NCBI RefSeq assembly: GCF_000148995.1
Contig: NZ_GL538352.1
Coordinates: forward strand, 248,001 to 312,000
Direction: 5' to 3'
DNA length: 64,000 nt
Source of the DNA: Listeria grayi DSM 20601
GTDB taxonomy: Bacteria; Bacillota; Bacilli; Lactobacillales; Listeriaceae
Both the position numbers and the translations under genes were made by a program. The notes under the pieces are model-generated. The model made no database searches and was not told where the DNA came from. It saw only the letters and a list, made by a program, of their open reading frames with translations. This document shows, piece by piece, positions 47,069 through 55,990 of the stretch. Every line of letters starts with the position of its first letter. The stretch's first letter is position 1.

Positions 47069-47227
47069 TCAATGATAAATAATAGTAGCCTGATAGACGA
47101 AAATCGTTGCAACGGATTGCACCTCTAAAACTTCATAGTTGTTATTCTCCAAATAAAGCAAAAAATCATTTACCTTTTCATCTAAAGCAGCTGCACTCCA
47201 ATAGGATTGGATCGTTTTTATTTTCAT
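47069..47227 (-). CDS. Small protein, 52 residues (Cse60-like)
   Basis: A reverse-strand ATG at 47227, preceded by AAAGGGG, opens 52 codons ending at TGA (47069). The protein (MKIKTIQSYWSAAALDEKVN..., then a conserved-looking YEVLEVQSV and ending YQATIIYH) has the beta-alpha-beta outline of the small Cse60/DUF2758 family of Firmicutes. Its role there is unclear. It lies convergent to rsbX. The start context and family-like pattern make it a likely gene despite its length. Confidence 0.6.
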   Translation of the reverse strand: MKIKTIQSYWSAAALDEKVNDFLLYLENNNYEVLEVQSVATIFVYQATIIYH

Positions 47228-47404
47228 AGTGAAAAGCCCCTTTCATATCCATTTGGTTTATTTATGTTAATTGTATCACAAACGATCGGGATAATGATTA
47301 CGTCTTGAGAATGATATTTCTAATCTATTTTGTCCGCAAACTGTTATTTTTCTCAACATATCTATGCTAAAATAGAAAAGTACTACCAACCAGGAGGCTT
47401 AAAA

Positions 47405-49585
47405 ATGAATCAAAATACGCAATCTATCCAAGCATTGCTACATAAGCAATTACAACAATTCAAACCAAAACAGATCGATGCAGTCATTCGTTTGATGGAG
47501 GAAGGAAATACCGTTCCTTTCATCGCCCGTTACCGGAAGGAAGTAACCGGTAGTCTGGACGAAGTAGAAATTAGAGAAATCGAAGAAGCGTATGCTTACA
47601 CGACCAAATTAGAAGGTCGAAAAGAAGAGATCATTCGTTTGATCGAAGAACAAGGAAAACTTACTGACAGTTTACAACAGGAGATCCAAACTGCGACCAA
47701 GCAGCAGACTTTAGAAGATATTTATCGACCATATAAAGTAAAAAAACGCACAAAAGCTACTATTGCCAAAGAAAAAGGATTGGCATCGCTGGCAGATTGG
47801 TTGCTGACTTTCCCAGTAGATCAAGCAGTACTTCCTGAAGCTGCCAAGTATATTGACCCGGAAAAAGAAGTTGCGACAGCAGAAGAAGCACTTGCTGGCG
47901 CTCATGAGATCATTGCTGAACTAGTCAGTGATAATCCCAAATACCGGACCTGGATCCGCGACTTTACCCGCAAATACGGGCTGATCACCTCGACTGTGAA
48001 AGATAAAGAAAAAGATGAAAAAGCAGTCTATGAAATGTATTATGAGTTTCAAGAAATGATCAATAAATTAGCATCTCACCGGACACTTGCTTTTAATCGC
48101 GGAGAAAAAGAAGGCGTTCTTCGCGTCGGTATTCAAATCGATACGATTCGCGTGTTCGATTATTTAGACAAGCAGATCATCCAAAACAACAACTCAGAAG
48201 CAGCACAATACGTGGATACTGCTATCAAAGATGCTTACAAACGTTTTATCGCTCCTGCAATCGAACGAGAACTCCGCGGTGAATTGACAGAAAAAGCAGA
48301 GGAACATGCCATCCATATTTTCGCGGAAAACTTGCGTAAACTATTGCTACAAGCACCGCTTAAAGGCAAATATGTCCTAGGTGTCGATCCAGCTTATCGT
48401 ACAGGTTGTAAATTAGCTGTGCTGGATCCGACTGGGAAAGTCTTGACCATCGGCGTCATCTACCCACACACCGCAAAAGCCCGTCGTCCAGAGGCGAAAG
48501 AGAAAGTAATAGAATTGCTTCGTCAATTCCCAATCGAAGTCATTGCGATCGGAAATGGAACGGCTTCCCGTGAAACGGAACAATTTATCGTGGAAGTATT
48601 AAAAGAAAGTAGCAGCAAAGCATTTTACTGCATCGTCAATGAAGCAGGGGCAAGTGTTTATTCGGCAAGTGAGATTGCCAGAGAAGAGTTCCCTGATTAT
48701 CAAGTCGAAGAACGGAGTGCGGTTTCGATCGGACGCAGACTCCAGGATCCGCTAGCAGAATTAGTCAAGATCGATCCTAAATCTGTCGGTGTTGGGCAAT
48801 ATCAGCACGACGTCTCACAAAAAGAGCTGAACGATACCCTTACGTTCGTTGTGGAAACAGCAGTAAACCAAGTTGGCGTAAATGTAAATACCGCATCTGC
48901 TTCTTTATTGCAGTACGTTGCTGGACTTAATAAAACAGTTGCTGGGAATATTCGTAAATACCGCGAAGAAAACGGTGGCTTCCATTCCCGTGCCGAATTG
49001 AAAAAAGTACCACGACTAGGAGCGAAATCCTATGAACAAAGTGTCGGTTTCCTCCGTATTTTAGAGGGCAAAAATCCGCTTGATAAAACAGCGATCCACC
49101 CAGAAAGTTATGATGCTGCAAAAGCATTACTTCAAGAAGCAGGTCTTGGCTTAGAGGAGATCGGCACGGAAAAAGCAAAAACCGCTTTACAAGCGATCGA
49201 TGCTGCAGCCGTTACTGATAAACTCCAAGTCGGCAAAGAGACGATTCAAGACATCATCGCCAGCTTGATCGCTCCCGGGCGTGATCTGCGTGAGGAATTG
49301 GCGATGCCGCTGCTCAAAAAAGACATCGTGAAAATGGAAGATCTAAAACCAGGAATGGAATTGCAGGGAACTGTCAGAAACGTTGTGGATTTTGGGGCTT
49401 TCGTCGATATTGGCGTAAAACAAGACGGTTTAGTCCACATTTCCAAATTAAGCAAACAATTTATCAAGAACCCAATGGATGTCGTTTCAGTAGGCGATAT
49501 CGTTACTGTTTGGGTCGAAGAAGTCGACTTGAATAAAAATCGGATCGCATTGACTCGCTTAGCACCAGAAGGCAAAGCGAAGTGA
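47405..49585 (+). CDS. tex: Tex family RNA-binding protein
   Basis: A 726-residue transcription accessory protein. It has an N-terminal helical domain, a YqgF/RNase H-like domain (KYVLGVDPAYRTGCKLAVLDPTGK near residue 320), a helix-hairpin-helix region (LNKTVAGNIRKYREENGGF) and a C-terminal S1 RNA-binding domain (LQGTVRNVVDFGAFVDIGVK). Tex affects transcription and is widely conserved. The ATG at 47405 follows CAGGAGG. It is next to an SprT-like gene, as in B. subtilis. Confidence 0.96.
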   Translation: MNQNTQSIQALLHKQLQQFKPKQIDAVIRLMEEGNTVPFIARYRKEVTGSLDEVEIREIEEAYAYTTKLEGRKEEIIRLIEEQGKLTDSLQQEIQTATKQQTLEDIYRPYKVKKRTKATIAKEKGLASLADWLLTFPVDQAVLPEAAKYIDPEKEVATAEEALAGAHEIIAELVSDNPKYRTWIRDFTRKYGLITSTVKDKEKDEKAVYEMYYEFQEMINKLASHRTLAFNRGEKEGVLRVGIQIDTIRVFDYLDKQIIQNNNSEAAQYVDTAIKDAYKRFIAPAIERELRGELTEKAEEHAIHIFAENLRKLLLQAPLKGKYVLGVDPAYRTGCKLAVLDPTGKVLTIGVIYPHTAKARRPEAKEKVIELLRQFPIEVIAIGNGTASRETEQFIVEVLKESSSKAFYCIVNEAGASVYSASEIAREEFPDYQVEERSAVSIGRRLQDPLAELVKIDPKSVGVGQYQHDVSQKELNDTLTFVVETAVNQVGVNVNTASASLLQYVAGLNKTVAGNIRKYREENGGFHSRAELKKVPRLGAKSYEQSVGFLRILEGKNPLDKTAIHPESYDAAKALLQEAGLGLEEIGTEKAKTALQAIDAAAVTDKLQVGKETIQDIIASLIAPGRDLREELAMPLLKKDIVKMEDLKPGMELQGTVRNVVDFGAFVDIGVKQDGLVHISKLSKQFIKNPMDVVSVGDIVTVWVEEVDLNKNRIALTRLAPEGKAK

Positions 49586-50046
49586 TGACGAATACGGAAC
49601 TGCAGCGACACATGGAAGCCGTGTCGCTGCAGTTTTTCAAGCGGCCCTTTACGCATCAAGCCCGCTTCAATGCCAGACTGCGAACGACCGGCGGCAGATA
49701 TCTGCTCGCTTCTCATGCGATCGAAATGAATCCCAAATATTTAAATGCCTATGGTCTGGACTATTTTACAGCAATTATGCGCCATGAACTTTGCCACTAT
49801 CATCTTCATTTAGAAGGCAAAGGCTATCAACACCGTGATACCGATTTTCGGCAACTTTTGAAAGAAGTTGACGCACCACGTTTTTGTCATGCCTTGCCGG
49901 AAGAGAAAGCGGGACATCTTTATCAATGTCTGACTTGTAAGCAGAAGATTTTTCGCCAAAGACGATTTGATGTGAAAAAATATCGCTGTGGTAATTGCGG
50001 AGGGAAATGGAAATATTTACAAGAAACCACTATTAAGCCTTCTTGA
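49585..50046 (+). CDS. SprT-like metalloprotein
   Basis: A 153-residue SprT-like protein with the zinc metallopeptidase motif HELCHYHLH (near residue 68) and a C-terminal zinc ribbon with two CxxC pairs (LTCKQK.. type CLTCK and CGNCGGKW). It is the YdcK homologue. The ATG at 49585 overlaps the tex stop by one base; a GTG one codon earlier is possible. Cellular role in bacteria is not established; eukaryotic SPRTN repairs DNA-protein cross-links. Confidence 0.9.
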   Translation: MTNTELQRHMEAVSLQFFKRPFTHQARFNARLRTTGGRYLLASHAIEMNPKYLNAYGLDYFTAIMRHELCHYHLHLEGKGYQHRDTDFRQLLKEVDAPRFCHALPEEKAGHLYQCLTCKQKIFRQRRFDVKKYRCGNCGGKWKYLQETTIKPS

Positions 50047-50116
50047 AACACTTGCTTTTTATTCTTGAAATCTTTATAATAAAAAAAGTCAGAGCAAAAG
50101 CGCTGATAGCGATTAT

Positions 50117-50189
50117 TCCACAGTAGCTCAGTTGGTAGAGCAATCGGCTGTTAACCGATCGGTCGTAGGTTCGAGTCCTACCTGTGGAG
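50117..50189 (+). tRNA. tRNA-Asn (GTT)
   Basis: Full cloverleaf of 73 bases: acceptor TCCACAG / CTGTGGA, D-arm with AGCTCAGTTGGTAGAGC, anticodon GTT at 50150-50152, T-arm GTAGGTTCGAGTCCTAC. No encoded CCA. Confidence 0.97.
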
Positions 50190-50214
50190 TCCTTTTTGGG
50201 AAAAATGTCGTTTT

Positions 50215-50302
50215 GGGGAAGTACTCAAGTGGCTGAAGAGGCGCCCCTGCTAAGGGTGTAGGTCGAGAAATCGGCGCGAGGGTTCAAATCCCTCCTTCTC
50301 CG
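50215..50302 (+). tRNA. tRNA-Ser (GCT)
   Basis: 88 bases with acceptor GGGGAAG / CTTCTCC (one wobble pair), anticodon GCT at 50249-50251, a long variable arm typical of tRNA-Ser and T-arm GGGTTCAAATCCC. Its 3' end is repeated, with changes, at 51724-51744. Confidence 0.96.
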
Positions 50303-50307
50303 TTTTA
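50287..50307 (+). repeat. Candidate attachment site, tRNA-Ser end
   Basis: This 21-base stretch, the 3' end of the tRNA-Ser gene plus five flanking bases, matches 51724-51744 at 18 of 21 positions in the same orientation. Confidence 0.5.
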
Positions 50308-50426
50308 TAGGTTTGATTAGTACAGGTTATCTTTTTAGAAATGGCTTTAAATAGCCGTTTTGTAAAGATAGTCTGTATTTTTTATTTAGTTACTTTATAT
50401 TAGTTTTGAAAAAGTTTGCCATGAAA

Positions 50427-50450
50427 ATAAAAAGAGACCTGCAAGGTCTC
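50427..50450 (-). terminator. Reverse-strand terminator after the GNAT toxin gene
   Basis: On the reverse strand GAGACCT / AGGTCTC forms a 7-base stem followed by a T run. It directly abuts the stop of the GNAT gene. Confidence 0.85.
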
Positions 50451-51062
50451 CTATAAATCTGATAGTTTTTTTACCATTATTTTTAATTCATTTACTGATT
50501 CAAATTGTTCAATAAGGCTGAAACCTTGATTTTCATAAAAGGAAATAATTTTAGGATGATTTTCACATTCTAAATATAATATTCGTCCACCACTTAATTC
50601 ATAAGATTCTTTTACTTTTTCATACGATAAAGCGATTAAGTCATTTCCAGTAACGCCTCTAGCTTTTTTTGATATTTCATTATAATTTTTGCCTAGCTGA
50701 CCTAGTAAAAAACCGTTAATTTGATAATTTTGCTGATCAGTTTTGTGTCCCATACCCATCAATCTTTTTTTTAATGATGTAGATAATTTATTGAAAAATT
50801 TTTTAGGTATGACAAGAGGCTTATTTGTGATCGAAAAGTATCCACCTAGATAGGGTAGGTCATTGTAATCGCTCATAACCAAATAAGTTCTTGCCATATC
50901 CATCTTTTCATATTGTATTGCTTTATTATGTAAAAATGATTCTACATCGCTTGCCCCATGTGATAGGGAATTGCATTCAAAAGAATAGAGGAGGGTTTTT
51001 ATATCCTCCTCGCTTCTCCCTGATATTAATAATTGACGTAGTGGGATAGTATTTAAAGACAT
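50451..51062 (-). CDS. GNAT acetyltransferase, probable toxin of a toxin-antitoxin pair
   Basis: A 203-residue GNAT-fold protein. The acetyl-CoA region is around YQINGFLLGQLGKNY, and the C-terminal HPKIISFYENQGFSLIE is the typical end strand. Proteins of this type with a small partner gene upstream behave as toxins that acetylate charged tRNA in other bacteria. Here a 57-residue gene precedes it by 8 bases, supporting that model. The gene is AT-rich compared with its neighbours and lies beside tRNA genes, suggesting horizontal transfer. Toxicity is inferred. Confidence 0.75.
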   Translation of the reverse strand: MSLNTIPLRQLLISGRSEEDIKTLLYSFECNSLSHGASDVESFLHNKAIQYEKMDMARTYLVMSDYNDLPYLGGYFSITNKPLVIPKKFFNKLSTSLKKRLMGMGHKTDQQNYQINGFLLGQLGKNYNEISKKARGVTGNDLIALSYEKVKESYELSGGRILYLECENHPKIISFYENQGFSLIEQFESVNELKIMVKKLSDL

Positions 51063-51070
51063 ACTCCCAC

Positions 51071-51244
51071 CTACTTATTTAAGAAAGCATTCATTATACT
51101 ATCGATAGCATTAGAATCTTTTATGGTTTTATGTGGTTTTTTAATTACTATATCTTTCTTTTTAGATGTCTCAATTGCGTAAAGTAATTTTGAAGCGCTT
51201 TTTGTATTAAACTTAAAATCTGTCTGGAAACTTTTTGTTGCCAC
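51071..51244 (-). CDS. Small protein upstream of the GNAT gene, probable antitoxin
   Basis: A 57-residue Lys/Ser-rich protein (MATKSFQTDFKFNTKS..., ending SIMNAFLNK) starting at a GTG after GAGGTGATT. It is 8 bases upstream of the GNAT gene on the reverse strand. The DFKFN..KSA..LL..A pattern recalls short antitoxins found before GNAT toxins in Gram-positive bacteria. No helix-turn-helix or ribbon-helix-helix is obvious. Confidence 0.65.
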   Translation of the reverse strand: MATKSFQTDFKFNTKSASKLLYAIETSKKKDIVIKKPHKTIKDSNAIDSIMNAFLNK

Positions 51245-51355
51245 AATTAATCACCTCAATCTAAAAAAATAAATCCATTACAATAAGGATTTATTTAATT
51301 TTATTATAAATAATAGACATCAATTTGCCTACGCATTAAGTATAGCACAATTTTA

Positions 51356-51657
51356 ATGAAATTCAATATAATTGTACTTAATAAAAATCACTTCCCCGAC
51401 TACAACCAAACAAAGCTTCCAGAAAGGGCTGTTCCTGCTAATTTCCGCAGTGATTTCAAGCCAAATCACTTCATCTACAACGGCAACAAAATCATTGTAA
51501 ACAAGTTGTATCAAGAACCCAAGCAAAGTGTTGTCGATGTATACTACCGATTCAAAGACTACTTCAAAATCAAGCTGGAAAGTTCCGATTGGTTATCGGC
51601 TTCTATGTAGACAATGGCAAAACACGATTGGGAAATGTCCGCACAAGTTCTTTTTAA
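51356..51657 (+). pseudogene. Decayed unknown ORF in the tRNA-linked insert
   Basis: An ATG at 51356 opens 84 residues (ending DWLSASM). Near 51585 the preceding frame gives the more natural KFRLVIGFYVDNGKTRLGNV and stops at 51655-51657. A single-base change would join the parts into a protein of about 100 residues. No ribosome site is clear, and I do not recognise a family. It looks like a remnant. Confidence 0.4.
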
Positions 51658-51723
51658 ATTAAATAAAAAAGTCCTCGCGGTATATGCGGAGACTATTTAA
51701 ATAGCCTTTTGTTAAGCGTATCC

Positions 51724-51744
51724 AACCCCTCCTTCCCCGTTCTA
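51724..51744 (+). repeat. Candidate attachment-site scar (copy of tRNA-Ser end)
   Basis: AACCCCTCCTTCCCCGTTCTA matches the tRNA-Ser 3' end and flank at 18 of 21 positions. It bounds the AT-rich stretch that starts directly after tRNA-Ser. The rest of 51658-51892 holds no ORF; only weak hairpins and the promoter region of the next operon are visible. Confidence 0.5.
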
Positions 51745-51892
51745 AAAAAGCCCTTTTTTCAACAATTTTATTAAAAAAGCTCAGGAATTCACTAAATTCA
51801 TTTAAAATCGATAACATTACGTAAAATACTTGTAATAAACTGAATTTTCGTGTTAAGGTTGTAGTATAAGCCCGAATAGGTAGGTGATAGGG

Positions 51893-52177
51893 ATGGCAAA
51901 AGATTTCTCAGAAGATGAAGTCGTTTATGGCGAAACATGGGGGCTCGTGCATCGCGGCGTTTTGGAAGATACCGACATTGAAAGAATGAAAGCGTTACGA
52001 GATAAAGTAGTCGGTAAAGAAGGAATAGCAATTACTACACTGAAGCCGATCGGCAGAGTGGAAATTGAAGGAGAAGAGTACGAAGCACGTCTCAAAAGCG
52101 GCTATTTAGATAGAGGCTCTGCTATCAAAGCAATTGCTATCGATTTCGGCTATGTATTAGTTACAAAATTAAATTAA
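51893..52177 (+). CDS. NfeD-like OB-fold protein
   Basis: A 94-residue protein whose second half ([29 protein letters not shown]) is the NfeD C-terminal OB domain. The N-terminal membrane part of full NfeD proteins is missing, so it is a short soluble version. The ATG follows TAGGTGATAGGG. It lies 13 bases before floA, as the yqeZ-floA pairing in Bacillus predicts, though the partner there is much larger. Confidence 0.8.
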   Translation: MAKDFSEDEVVYGETWGLVHRGVLEDTDIERMKALRDKVVGKEGIAITTLKPIGRVEIEGEEYEARLKSGYLDRGSAIKAIAIDFGYVLVTKLN

Positions 52178-52190
52178 AGGAGGAACAAAT

Positions 52191-53132
52191 ATGATTTTAA
52201 CAGCACCGCTCATTATTACTGTAATACTCGTTATCATCGTTTTACTTATTTTCTTCAGTCTGGTCCCAGTAGGATTATGGATCAGCGCACTATCTGCTCG
52301 TGTACGGGTGGGACTTGGAACATTGATCGGGATGCGTCTTAGACGAGTTGTCCCTTCTCGTGTCGTAAAACCACTTATCAAGGCAGTAAAAGCCGGATTA
52401 GACTTAGAAGTAAACCAATTAGAAAGCCACTATTTAGCTGGTGGGGATGTAGATAATACGGTGGACGCGTTGATTGCTGCTCACCGTGCCAATATCGAAT
52501 TGGATTTCAGCCGCGCAGCAGCGATCGATCTAGCTGGTCGTGACGTTTTGGAAGCTGTCCAAACTTCCGTTACACCAAAAGTCATTCGCACACCAGAATT
52601 TACAGGTGTTGCTCAAAATGGGGTAGAAGTAAAAGTAATCACACAAATCACTGTTCAATCCAATATTGAACGTATCGTCGGTGGTGCTGGAGAAGATACA
52701 GTCATCGCGCGTGTCGGGGAAGCCGTTGTTTCTACTGTCGGTGAAACCGCCGAACATACCGATGTATTAGAAAATCCGAACAGCATCTCTAAAAATGTCC
52801 AAGAGCAAGGTCTTGGAGACGGTACCGCTTATACGATCCTTTCGATCGACATCGCAGAAATGCGTATCGGTGATAACATCAAGGCGAAACTGGATATCGA
52901 AAAAGCCAACGCCGATATGGAAGTTGCTCAAGCAGCGGCTTCAAAACGTAAAGCAGAAGCAATCGCGTTGGAACAAGAAAACCGTGCGGCAGTTGTTGCA
53001 GCGGAAGCAGAAGTTCCACAAGCACTTGCTGAAGCACTTCGCAATGGTAAATTAGGCGTAATGGATTACTACAAAATGGAGAACGTCCAAGCTGACACAA
53101 GCATGCGCGAATCCATTGCAGATGATGAGTAA
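52191..53132 (+). CDS. floA: Flotillin-like protein FloA
   Basis: A 313-residue membrane-associated scaffold of functional membrane microdomains. An N-terminal hydrophobic hairpin (residues 5-35) is followed by the FloA/UPF0365 core ([35 protein letters not shown]) and a C-terminal Ala/Glu-rich coiled coil ([22 protein letters not shown]). The ATG follows AAAGGAGG. Length is slightly below the Bacillus protein. Confidence 0.95.
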   Translation: MILTAPLIITVILVIIVLLIFFSLVPVGLWISALSARVRVGLGTLIGMRLRRVVPSRVVKPLIKAVKAGLDLEVNQLESHYLAGGDVDNTVDALIAAHRANIELDFSRAAAIDLAGRDVLEAVQTSVTPKVIRTPEFTGVAQNGVEVKVITQITVQSNIERIVGGAGEDTVIARVGEAVVSTVGETAEHTDVLENPNSISKNVQEQGLGDGTAYTILSIDIAEMRIGDNIKAKLDIEKANADMEVAQAAASKRKAEAIALEQENRAAVVAAEAEVPQALAEALRNGKLGVMDYYKMENVQADTSMRESIADDE

Positions 53133-53165
53133 AATCCTGGTTAATCAGAAAGAAGGCGATCTGGA

Positions 53166-53564
53166 TTGTCTGAATTATTAGATCTAGCAGGAAACGGCTG
53201 GCAGATTGTTATTATCATTATCGCGGTCATCAGCTACGTTGTATCCGCTGCGAACAAAACAAAAGATAAGAAACCTGATGCACATCAGCAGGCGAAAAAG
53301 AACAATACTGCTCGCAGTAAAGCCAACCAGGCTGCTGCACGAAAACAAGCAACGAAACGACCAACTATACAAACAATGACACGTAAACAAGAAAAGTTGT
53401 TAAAAGACATACGTCAAGAATCAGACGTGATGACAAGGCCAGGTCGAACTGCTGCAAGCAAAAGCAAAAATGTTCTTCGTCAAGAGTTTGGTTCTTCTAA
53501 AAAGCTGAAACGAGCAATGATCTTAAAAGAAGTTTTAGATAAGCCGGTATCTCTGCGTAAATAA
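53166..53564 (+). CDS. YqfB-like small membrane-anchored protein
   Basis: A 132-residue protein with one N-terminal transmembrane helix (WQIVIIIIAVISYVVSAA) and a long, Lys/Gln/Ala-rich basic tail, predicted disordered or helical. The start is a TTG after GAAGG. In Bacillus a small gene (yqfB) follows floA at the same place, so it probably belongs to the same operon. Function unknown. Confidence 0.7.
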   Translation: MSELLDLAGNGWQIVIIIIAVISYVVSAANKTKDKKPDAHQQAKKNNTARSKANQAAARKQATKRPTIQTMTRKQEKLLKDIRQESDVMTRPGRTAASKSKNVLRQEFGSSKKLKRAMILKEVLDKPVSLRK

Positions 53565-53575
53565 GTTCAACAATC

Positions 53576-53658
53576 ATAACAGTAAAAACACTGAAAAAAT
53601 GGTATGTTTCTTTTTGCTCAAAAAAAGGAAACAACCAAGTAGGTGTTTTTACTGTTAT
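53576..53658. terminator. Long hairpin after the floA operon
   Basis: ATAACAGTAAAAACAC (53576-53591) and its exact reverse complement (53643-53658) form a 16-base stem. A second pairing of TGTTTC/GAAACA lies inside. T residues follow on the right. It may be a terminator, but the arm length and 51-base interior are larger than for any other terminator here. Confidence 0.65.
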
Positions 53659-53695
53659 TTTTAACATTTAAACTAGGAGAGAGGGGAGACCCAAG

Positions 53696-53986
53696 ATGAA
53701 AAAGCCCAGCATACCGCTACTGATACAAATTTTCACTGCTATCAACCAAACCAATATAACAGTTGGAGCGCTCACTTTTGAGAATACCAATCAAAGCAGT
53801 CTGGATGATTATACTAAAAATGATTTGCTCTACGCCGTTTATTGGCTGGAGTCCAACGGTTATATTTTGCGGCAGGATTCATCGGCTACCCTCAGCAAAA
53901 AATACCGGATATCCCCTCAAGGGAAGATCCTACTAGCAGATATCCTTAACGAAAATATCCGCAGCAGTGAAGATTTACCAAATTGA
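53696..53986 (+). CDS. Hypothetical protein, 96 residues (possible winged helix)
   Basis: The ATG follows GGAGAGAGGGGAG. The protein has a helix-rich first half and a C-terminal part (LLYAVYWLESNGYILRQDS, then YRISPQGKILLADIL) whose helix-wing outline resembles small winged-helix DNA-binding proteins such as the PadR/MarR type. I do not recognise a defined family. It is probably its own short transcript. Confidence 0.65.
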   Translation: MKKPSIPLLIQIFTAINQTNITVGALTFENTNQSSLDDYTKNDLLYAVYWLESNGYILRQDSSATLSKKYRISPQGKILLADILNENIRSSEDLPN

Positions 53987-54084
53987 GATCATAAATTTAC
54001 AAACCTGGCTTTTGGTAATGAGGACAAAGAATGTTAAAATAGTAGTATAATGTTGTTCAAGGCAAACGGAAAAGGAGAATAGTT

Positions 54085-54588
54085 GTGGCTAGTTTTATCA
54101 ATAAAGATAAGCGGCAAATTGAATTTGACCCCTACCAACTACCAATTGTTGCCTTGCCCGAAGTAGTTGCTGTTAATTTTAAACCGTTCACGTCAAATGC
54201 GATCATGATACGCATCGCGGATGTAGATAAAGACTTCAAACCATTGCGTGATAAAAGTCGATACATCGATGTACTTCCTATTCATTTTAATGACATTAAT
54301 GAAGGCGATGATTACTGGGGGTTGAGCGATAAAGAAAAAGCAGATATGGTGTTGTTCAGCAGCATGCATGTCAAAGTGATCTACGACTTTGTCGATAAAT
54401 ATGCAGATGCCGAGCAAATCGTAGTCCACTGCAATGCTGGCGTGAGTAGAAGTAGCGCAGTAGCAATGGGAATCGCCAAGCATGTGAACGATGAAAAGAC
54501 ATACGCAAAATTAAAGCAGATCAAACGTTATTTACCAAATCCGCGGGTTTTAGCACTCATGCGCGGAGAAACATTTACTCAATGGTAG
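54085..54588 (+). CDS. Dual-specificity/tyrosine phosphatase-like protein
   Basis: A 167-residue protein with the phosphatase P-loop HCNAGVSRS (CX5R; Cys near residue 113) and a preceding Asp-rich loop that could supply the general acid. The start is GTG after AAAAGGAG. It lies 15 bases before glutathione reductase and may be co-transcribed with it. Target unknown; the fold is more like eukaryotic-type DSPs than the low-molecular-weight phosphatases usual in Firmicutes. Confidence 0.82.
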   Translation: MASFINKDKRQIEFDPYQLPIVALPEVVAVNFKPFTSNAIMIRIADVDKDFKPLRDKSRYIDVLPIHFNDINEGDDYWGLSDKEKADMVLFSSMHVKVIYDFVDKYADAEQIVVHCNAGVSRSSAVAMGIAKHVNDEKTYAKLKQIKRYLPNPRVLALMRGETFTQW

Positions 54589-54603
54589 AAAGGACGAGAA
54601 AAT

Positions 54604-55959
54604 ATGGAACATGTATACGATTATGATTATATCTCTATCGGAGGAGGAAGCGGCGGGATCGCCTCCATTAACCGGGCAGCGATGCACGGTGCGAAATGTG
54701 CCCTTATCGAACCTAATTATTTAGGCGGAACATGCGTAAATGTTGGCTGTGTTCCTAAAAAAGTAACTTGGTATGGTGCGCAGATCAATGAATCTCTAAA
54801 TAAATATGCTGCTGATTACGGAATCGAAGCAAGCCATAAAATTTCTTTTGAGAAATTGGTCGCTAATCGAGATGCATACATAGAGCGAATCCGCGGTTCC
54901 TATAAAAACGGTCTCGATAGCAATAGTGTCGAGTGGATCAAAGGTTATGCTAGCTTTATTGATGCCCATACGATCGAAGTAGATGGTAAACAGATCACGG
55001 CTGAACACATTCTGATCGCGACTGGCGGGCAACCAATCTATCCGGAAATCAAGGGTAGCCAGTATGGCCAGACTTCCGATGACTTTTTTGATTGGAAGAC
55101 TTTACCGGATCGTGTAGCCATTGTTGGTGCCGGTTATATTGCCGTGGAACTTGCAGGATTATTAGAAAGCTTTGAAGTAGAGACCCATTTGTTCGTTCGA
55201 AAAGAGCAGCCGCTTCGCAAATTTGATGCTCTATTATCGGAGACACTGACAGAGATAATGGATAAATCGGCACTGCACTTACACAAACAGGCAGTTCCAA
55301 AAGAAGTCGTCAAAAACGAGGACGGCAGCTTGACGCTTTACCTCGAAAACGGTGAATCACAAACTGTCGATGCGCTTATTTGGGCGATCGGTCGCAAACC
55401 GCATTTTGACAAATTAGCTTTGGATAAAGCGGGAGTGAGATTGACGGATAAAGGGTATATCCAAGTAGATAAATACCAAAATACGACTACTGAACATATC
55501 TATGCTGTTGGGGATGTGACTGGGAAATTCGAACTGACTCCGGTGGCGATCGCTGCTGGAAGGAGATTATCCGAGCGCCTATTTAACGGCAAACTTGACG
55601 AACATTTGGAATATGAAAATATCCCAACCGTCGTCTTCAGCCATCCAGCCATTGGCACAGTAGGATTGACAGAAGCAGAAGCGATTCAAAAGTACGGGGA
55701 AGAAGATATCCAAGTATATCAATCCAGTTTCACTTCCATGTACACCGCGATCACAGAGAACCGTGAACCATGCAAGATGAAACTAATCTGCCAAGGCGAA
55801 AACAAACGTATTGTTGGACTGCACGGCATCGGTTATGGAGTTGATGAAATGATCCAAGGTTTTGCAGTTGCGATCAATATGGGTGCGACCAAACAAGACT
55901 TTGACCGCACCGTAGCAATTCATCCTACTGGAGCAGAAGAATTCGTTACAATGCGCTAA
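54604..55959 (+). CDS. gor: Glutathione reductase
   Basis: A 451-residue pyridine nucleotide-disulfide oxidoreductase. The FAD motif is [16 protein letters not shown], the redox pair is [13 protein letters not shown], the NADPH motif is [16 protein letters not shown] and the C-terminal active His is in [14 protein letters not shown]. The absence of a lipoamide or mercury signature and the close fit to glutathione reductases support the call; Listeria makes glutathione. A phosphoglycerate mutase-family gene follows. Confidence 0.9.
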   Translation: MEHVYDYDYISIGGGSGGIASINRAAMHGAKCALIEPNYLGGTCVNVGCVPKKVTWYGAQINESLNKYAADYGIEASHKISFEKLVANRDAYIERIRGSYKNGLDSNSVEWIKGYASFIDAHTIEVDGKQITAEHILIATGGQPIYPEIKGSQYGQTSDDFFDWKTLPDRVAIVGAGYIAVELAGLLESFEVETHLFVRKEQPLRKFDALLSETLTEIMDKSALHLHKQAVPKEVVKNEDGSLTLYLENGESQTVDALIWAIGRKPHFDKLALDKAGVRLTDKGYIQVDKYQNTTTEHIYAVGDVTGKFELTPVAIAAGRRLSERLFNGKLDEHLEYENIPTVVFSHPAIGTVGLTEAEAIQKYGEEDIQVYQSSFTSMYTAITENREPCKMKLICQGENKRIVGLHGIGYGVDEMIQGFAVAINMGATKQDFDRTVAIHPTGAEEFVTMR

Positions 55960-55990
55960 GTACTAAAGGGAAAATGGGAGGTAGCTAAAC

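Noticed and set aside
51720-51745. Second tRNA-Ser gene
   Set aside because: Only the last 20 or so bases resemble a tRNA; no cloverleaf can be formed upstream.
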